DNA of 64,000 bases, from the NCBI GenBank assembly GCA_014338405.1, contig JTDE01000234.1:210438-274437 (forward strand), read 5' to 3'. The translations under genes and the position numbers were made by a program. Position 1 is the first letter of the stretch, and every line of letters starts with the position of its first letter. The notes beneath the pieces are model-generated. The model saw only the letters and a program-made list of their open reading frames with translations. It did not search any database and was not told the origin of the DNA. This DNA is from Paragonimus skrjabini miyazakii (lineage: Eukaryota > Platyhelminthes > Trematoda > Plagiorchiida > Troglotrematidae). Shown in pieces: positions 63,701-64,000 of this stretch.

Positions 63701-64000
63701 GTTGCATTCGTTGGGATGTGTCTAGTTTGACTGTAAAAAGTTGTGTTTGATACTTCACTTCTTTTTATTACAAGAGGTGCAAAAGTATAGTGAAATTTTG
63801 GCTGTTCACTGCACGAAGATAATATAATTATATTTGCTAATCATAACCAGTTTTGTTGTTACTAAGACTTTTTCAGCTCAGCATTATCTGATACACTGAC
63901 CATCATCTAGAGGTAACTTTTTGAGGATCTGTCACATCATTGATCGATGACCACTTTACAAGGTCGTTTATTGTTTCTTCATTGTGACCGTTTTTCCAGT
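60741..64000. other. Non-coding DNA, nothing recognised
   Basis: No domain-bearing frame, repeat copy or RNA gene was identified. A 93-residue minus-strand frame (63143-63424) is the longest, but it has no recognisable motif. Confidence 0.45.

Overview
The window looks like eukaryotic, AT-rich, gene-poor, repeat-dense DNA. The likely source is a parasitic flatworm (trematode or cestode). The grounds are one long-intron gene with GT/AG splicing, tRNA-derived SINE-like repeats, a GIY-YIG-type Penelope-like element and a decayed RTE-type retrotransposon. I cannot prove the species from the sequence. I see no operons, CRISPR arrays or prokaryotic gene architecture, and almost all long open frames are chance frames.

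One conserved protein-coding gene is recognisable, on the minus strand: the 5' part of an FHL (four-and-a-half LIM domains, limpet-like) gene. One coding exon (20944-21129) holds the start codon, the N-terminal half-LIM zinc finger and the first half of LIM1. A second exon (4219-4563) holds the rest of LIM1, all of LIM2 and the first zinc-ligand pair of LIM3. A phase-0 intron of 16,380 bp separates them. The remaining exons (rest of LIM3, LIM4) should lie beyond position 1, and a 5' UTR exon probably lies above 21139.

The large intron carries two abutting Penelope-like fragments (5360-7432), a full-length tRNA-derived repeat (called family A here, 9289-9590), copies of a second tRNA-like repeat (family B, about 10.8 kb and 15.9 kb) and an (AT)n microsatellite (14116-14151). 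From 21.3 to 51 kb the sequence is mostly featureless intergenic or intronic DNA with scattered A and B copies and a GC-richer duplicated block at 45.9-46.4 kb.

From 50.4 to 60.8 kb repeats dominate: a cluster of family A copies, a deleted RTE-type reverse transcriptase relic (52033-53070), a perfect 59-bp hairpin (55288-55419) and a dense family B cluster. Inside one B copy sits a 525-bp foldback element with 240-bp arms, flanked by TA (59563-60087), nested within a larger palindrome. The last 3 kb shows nothing recognisable. The retroelements are dead (stops, frameshifts, changed catalytic residues) and do not act together. The FHL gene is the only functional unit I can support.
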